DNA from: Flavobacterium sp. LC2016-23 | GTDB taxonomy: Bacteria > Bacteroidota > Bacteroidia > Flavobacteriales > Flavobacteriaceae | Direction of reading: 5' to 3' | Length of the DNA: 64,000 nt | NCBI RefSeq assembly: GCF_009674775.1 | Contig: NZ_WKKE01000008.1 | Coordinates: 62,001-126,000 of the forward strand | Part shown: positions 62,463-64,000 of the stretch, one piece after another | How positions within the stretch are numbered: position 1 is the first letter of the stretch | Layout of the letters: every line of letters starts with the position of its first letter | The notes under the pieces: model-generated | What the model was told of the DNA's origin: nothing | The model's input: the letters and a program-made list of their open reading frames with translations, nothing else | The model's database searches: none | Made by a program: the position numbers and the translations under genes

Positions 62463-63716
62463 ATGCCAAAATTTCTCCTAAGCCTAATTTTTATATGCGC
62501 CACTACATTCATGTGGGCACAAGATTCGCAACAAGAAAAACTTGAACAGCGAAAAGCTCAGATTCAGCAGGAAATTAGAGACAACGAAAAAATGTTGCAA
62601 TCCGTAAAGAAAAAAGAAAAATCAGCGGTAAATGTATTTTTAATTCAGGCAAATAAAATCAAGCTGAAAGAAAAACTGATCAATACAACAGCAAAGCAGG
62701 AAAGACTGCTGAGCAATGACATGTATATTAATCAGGTTAAGGTTAATAAGTTAAAAAAAGAACTGACGGTTTTAAAAGAAGATTATGCTAAAATGATCCT
62801 TAAATCTTATAAAAGCCGTTCCGAGCAAAGCAGGGCTATGTTTATTTTATCATCGGAAAGTTTTTTGCAGGCCTATAAAAGAGCACAATATTTAAAACAA
62901 TATACGAATTTCAGAAAAAACCAGGGATTGGAAATTCAGTCTAAAACGGCACAGTTAGTCGATTTCAATGCAAAGCTGAATGGTCAGAGACAAGATAAGA
63001 AGAAAATTATTGCTGAAAATCAGAAAGAGAGACTGGCTTTGGAAGCTGAGAAAAGAGAACAGCAAAAACTGGTGAACGCCATTAAAAAAGATAAAAATAA
63101 GATTATTGCAGATACAAGAAGCAAACAGCAGGAAGCGAAAAGAATTGACAGACAAATTGATCGTTTAATTCGTGAGGCCATTGCTGAAGCCAATAGAAAA
63201 GCAGCTCTTGAAAGAGCAAAAGACAATCCGGGATCTGCACCTTCAAATGCGCCTGTTTCCTCTTCTAAAATTGCGTTAACGCCGGAAGGAAAAATTTTAG
63301 CAGCAGATTTTAAAGCAAACCGTGGAAAATTACCATGGCCGGTAGAAAAAGGATTTATTTCGCTGGGTTACGGAGATCAGCCTCACCCGCTTTATCCTTC
63401 ACTAACGGTTCATAATTCGGGAGTAGAGATCACGACCGAACAAGGTGCAAATGCCCGTGCTGTATTTGAAGGAGAGGTTTCCAGTATTATGGTTTTATCT
63501 CCAATAAACAGGGCAGTTATGATACAGCATGGAGATTATTTTACAGTATATCAAAACCTGAGTCAGGTATTTGTAAATAAAGGAGATAAAGTAAATATTA
63601 AACAAAGTATCGGAAAAGTAAGAACCAGTGGAGATACGGGTAAAACGATTATCAAGTTTTTGATTCTTCAAAATACATCCAATAATAATCCGGAAGGATG
63701 GTTACAAAACAGATAA
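62463..63716 (+). CDS. EnvC-like protein with degenerate LytM (M23) domain
   Basis: 417 residues. Signal peptide (about 1-18, ending FMWAQ), a long coiled coil (about 22-255), then a LytM/M23 domain (about 290-417). The zinc-binding positions are not intact: the first motif reads HNSGVEIT (E where D is expected), the H-x-H site reads YQNLS, and the third region reads IIKFLIL without His. This is the pattern of EnvC-type activators that switch on amidases during division rather than cutting peptidoglycan. The ATG at 62463 was chosen because a promoter box overlaps the longer TTG start. Confidence 0.88.
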   Translation: MPKFLLSLIFICATTFMWAQDSQQEKLEQRKAQIQQEIRDNEKMLQSVKKKEKSAVNVFLIQANKIKLKEKLINTTAKQERLLSNDMYINQVKVNKLKKELTVLKEDYAKMILKSYKSRSEQSRAMFILSSESFLQAYKRAQYLKQYTNFRKNQGLEIQSKTAQLVDFNAKLNGQRQDKKKIIAENQKERLALEAEKREQQKLVNAIKKDKNKIIADTRSKQQEAKRIDRQIDRLIREAIAEANRKAALERAKDNPGSAPSNAPVSSSKIALTPEGKILAADFKANRGKLPWPVEKGFISLGYGDQPHPLYPSLTVHNSGVEITTEQGANARAVFEGEVSSIMVLSPINRAVMIQHGDYFTVYQNLSQVFVNKGDKVNIKQSIGKVRTSGDTGKTIIKFLILQNTSNNNPEGWLQNR

Positions 63717-63718
63717 AG

Positions 63719-63748
63719 AAAAGGAGCTCAGTGAAGCTCCTTTTTTTT
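63719..63748 (+). terminator. Terminator after the EnvC-like gene
   Basis: Stem AAAAGGAGCT / AGCTCCTTTT with loop CAGTGA, followed by T residues, 3 bp after the stop. Confidence 0.88.
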
Positions 63749-63975
63749 GTCAATATTTTAAATATCGTATCAAATATTTTGTCGTAAAAATGCTATTTTG
63801 TATTTCCTTATCCCGGCAATTTGGAATTCATCTTTTATAAAAAACAGCCCGATGACTAATACTGCTTTCAGGAGAACCTAATCAAAAAGAGCAAAAAATG
63901 AAACTAAAAATAGAGAAGAATGTAAAAATCATTCTATTGTTTATTTGAAATTGTATTGATTGAAATTTAAAATAG

Positions 63976-64000
63976 TATTTTTGCAGTATGGAAACAAATA
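63976..64000 (+). other. Promoter box and first codons of a gene cut by the window edge
   Basis: TATTTTTG (63976-63983) is followed 5 bp later by ATG at 63988, with codons for Met-Glu-Thr-Asn before the window ends. Too short to name. The preceding 240 bp hold no other gene; a 16-codon ORF at about 63899 is not convincing. Confidence 0.45.

Noticed and set aside
63899..63949. 16-codon ORF before the window edge
   Set aside because: No promoter or family match.

Overview
The window is from a low-GC member of the Bacteroidota, almost certainly a Flavobacterium or a close relative. The evidence is internal: many genes are preceded by the Bacteroidota -7 promoter box TAnnTTTG, Shine-Dalgarno sequences are not obvious, two proteins end in type IX secretion (T9SS) type A sorting domains, the T9SS/gliding lipoprotein SprE (PorW) is encoded, and several families typical of Flavobacteriia occur (DUF6909, DUF6427, DUF6341, DUF5687, DUF6168, DUF4254, DUF4292). 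Names of such families are recalled, not searched. Layout: 1-9.4 kb holds glnS, folB, tRNA-Cys followed by three 91-bp copies of its 3' end plus terminator, a minus-strand rnr/GIN-domain/LysE operon, a DUF2007 gene, an ~0.8 kb gene-free AT-rich stretch with DnaA-box-like sequences, rpiB and a DUF1294 gene. 9.4-13.1 kb holds tex and a secreted GH8 glycanase. 13.2-21.2 kb is a seven-gene minus-strand operon read from right to left: a Tat-leader protein, three phage-tail-collar-fold proteins, a GNAT acetyltransferase, a DUF6916-like protein and a 1612-residue T9SS-exported repeat protein. This is the least ordinary part of the window. 21.4-25.6 kb holds tatA, a small membrane protein with a GH3-family enzyme, and a DUF6909 nucleosidase-like protein. 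25.6-38.5 kb is a cell-surface polysaccharide locus: a Wzz-like chain-length protein, a lipoprotein, an overlapping run of Wzx flippase, GT2, polymerase, GT2, polymerase/ligase and GT4, then UDP-glucuronate decarboxylase, another GT2, an ORF6N protein and a CapK/PaaK-like enzyme. 38.6-47.1 kb is housekeeping: purD, two small-family membrane proteins, upp, DUF4254 with a GT9 glycosyltransferase, an NAD(P)H:ferredoxin-type oxidoreductase and an ABC exporter pair. 47.2-56.1 kb runs from sprE through bactofilin and AtpZ-like genes into the ATP synthase operon atpB-E-F-H-A-G; the beta and epsilon genes are not here, as is usual for the phylum. After the operon terminator lies a non-coding array of six alternating ~44-bp units. 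56.6-64 kb holds a GNAT enzyme, a second flippase, dut, a sugar nucleotidyltransferase, a TPR protein, a DUF4292 lipoprotein, an EnvC-like degenerate LytM protein, and the first codons of another gene. Gene strand changes near 7.6-8.5 kb: most genes to the left are on the minus strand and most to the right on the plus strand. With the DnaA-box-like cluster this makes the 7.62-8.30 kb gap a candidate replication origin. Surface biology ties much of the window together: T9SS machinery (SprE), T9SS cargo, Tat export, capsule or O-antigen synthesis, and cell-wall remodelling (EnvC-like protein).
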